Assembly (NCBI GenBank): GCA_902806565.1
Contig: CADCXA010000025.1
Span: 1,302,001 to 1,366,000, forward strand
Direction: 5' to 3'
Origin: Hypoxylon rubiginosum
Lineage: Eukaryota; Ascomycota; Sordariomycetes; Xylariales; Hypoxylaceae
Length of the DNA: 64,000 nucleotides
Part shown: positions 63,728-64,000 of the stretch, in pieces
How positions within the stretch are numbered: position 1 is the stretch's first letter
Layout: the number at the start of each line of letters is the position of its first letter
The notes under the pieces: generated by a model
The model's database searches: none
Told to the model about the DNA's origin: nothing
Seen by the model: only the letters and a program-made list of their open reading frames with translations
Translations under genes and position numbers: made by a program

Positions 63728-64000
63728 TTTACTTTGATTTTTGCTATGAATTATTAGGTATCTGATTTGAACATGATATTTTTAACTACGAAGCCGGCGG
63801 GTGGAATAATTAGGGGGCTCGTCTTATATCACCGTCTGAAAGCATCTGACAGAACAATGAACAATGAACAATGAACAATCAGAACAGGCTGATTGTATTT
63901 GTACAAGCTTGTCAACCAACGGGCTTAATTAGCGACAAAGAGACAAAGGAATTGAGCAGCATCAGCTATTTAGGGAAATAATGGTCTTTATGTGAAGAAC
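63728..64000. promoter_or_regulatory. Upstream flank of the cysteine-cluster gene
   Basis: Runs to the window edge. It contains four tandem copies of GAACAAT at 63852-63879. No other feature is visible. Confidence 0.45.
63852..63879 (+). repeat. 7-bp tandem repeat GAACAAT
   Basis: Four perfect copies, about 125 bases upstream of the start of the minus-strand gene ending at 63727. Confidence 0.88.

Noticed and set aside
1..64000. CRISPR array, operon structure, ribosome binding sites, phage or integron features
   Set aside because: The window is eukaryotic; the tandem repeats seen lack the spacer/repeat architecture, and genes have spliceosomal introns.

Overview
This window looks like nuclear DNA of a filamentous ascomycete (Pezizomycotina). 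The evidence is short GT-AG introns of about 50-90 bp with CTAAC/CTGAC-type branch sites, fungal-specific families (Irs4, Ase1, GH18 chitinase with a CBM18, DUF3176, Zn2Cys6 regulator, PTR2), and two long blocks of almost pure A+T with the footprint of repeat-induced point mutation (RIP). Sordariomycetes is my guess from the gene content; the sequence alone does not settle it.

Layout. 1-19750 is a gene-free, RIP-type AT-rich block with relic tandem arrays. 19751-50620 is a normal-composition gene block: irs4-like (-), ase1-like (-), a secreted chitinase (+), a short-chain dehydrogenase (-) divergent from a secreted GMC oxidoreductase (+), a DUF3176 membrane protein (+), a decayed monocarboxylate-type MFS pseudogene (+), a 4.4-kb stretch without a convincing gene, a PTR2 peptide transporter (+), a Zn2Cys6 transcription factor (+), and the 5' half of a polytopic membrane protein gene (+). 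50621-61689 is a second AT-rich block. I read it as one RIP-mutated LTR retrotransposon: two 323-bp LTRs that differ only by C/T and G/A transitions, flanked by the 5-bp target duplication CTAAT. The 3' half of the membrane protein gene resumes at 61708-62720 on the other side. A protein with a Zn2Cys6-like cysteine cluster (-, 62870-63727) closes the window.

How the genes relate. Irs4 (phosphoinositide/autophagy scaffold) and Ase1 (spindle midzone bundler) are conserved housekeeping genes. The 28-38 kb stretch is accessory: a chitinase, two oxidoreductases and transport/membrane genes, one of them dead. This could be an eroded catabolic or secondary-metabolism neighbourhood, but nothing in the sequence proves a pathway. 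PTR2 and the Zn2Cys6 regulator are adjacent in tandem, with no direct evidence of a regulatory link.

The most notable structure is the LTR element sitting exactly on the apparent branch site of an intron. The target duplication copies the branch motif, so the host gene may now carry an intron of about 11.2 kb. The downstream exon also carries an in-frame TGA that RIP leakage could explain. All exon boundaries were read by eye from splice signals and frame continuity.
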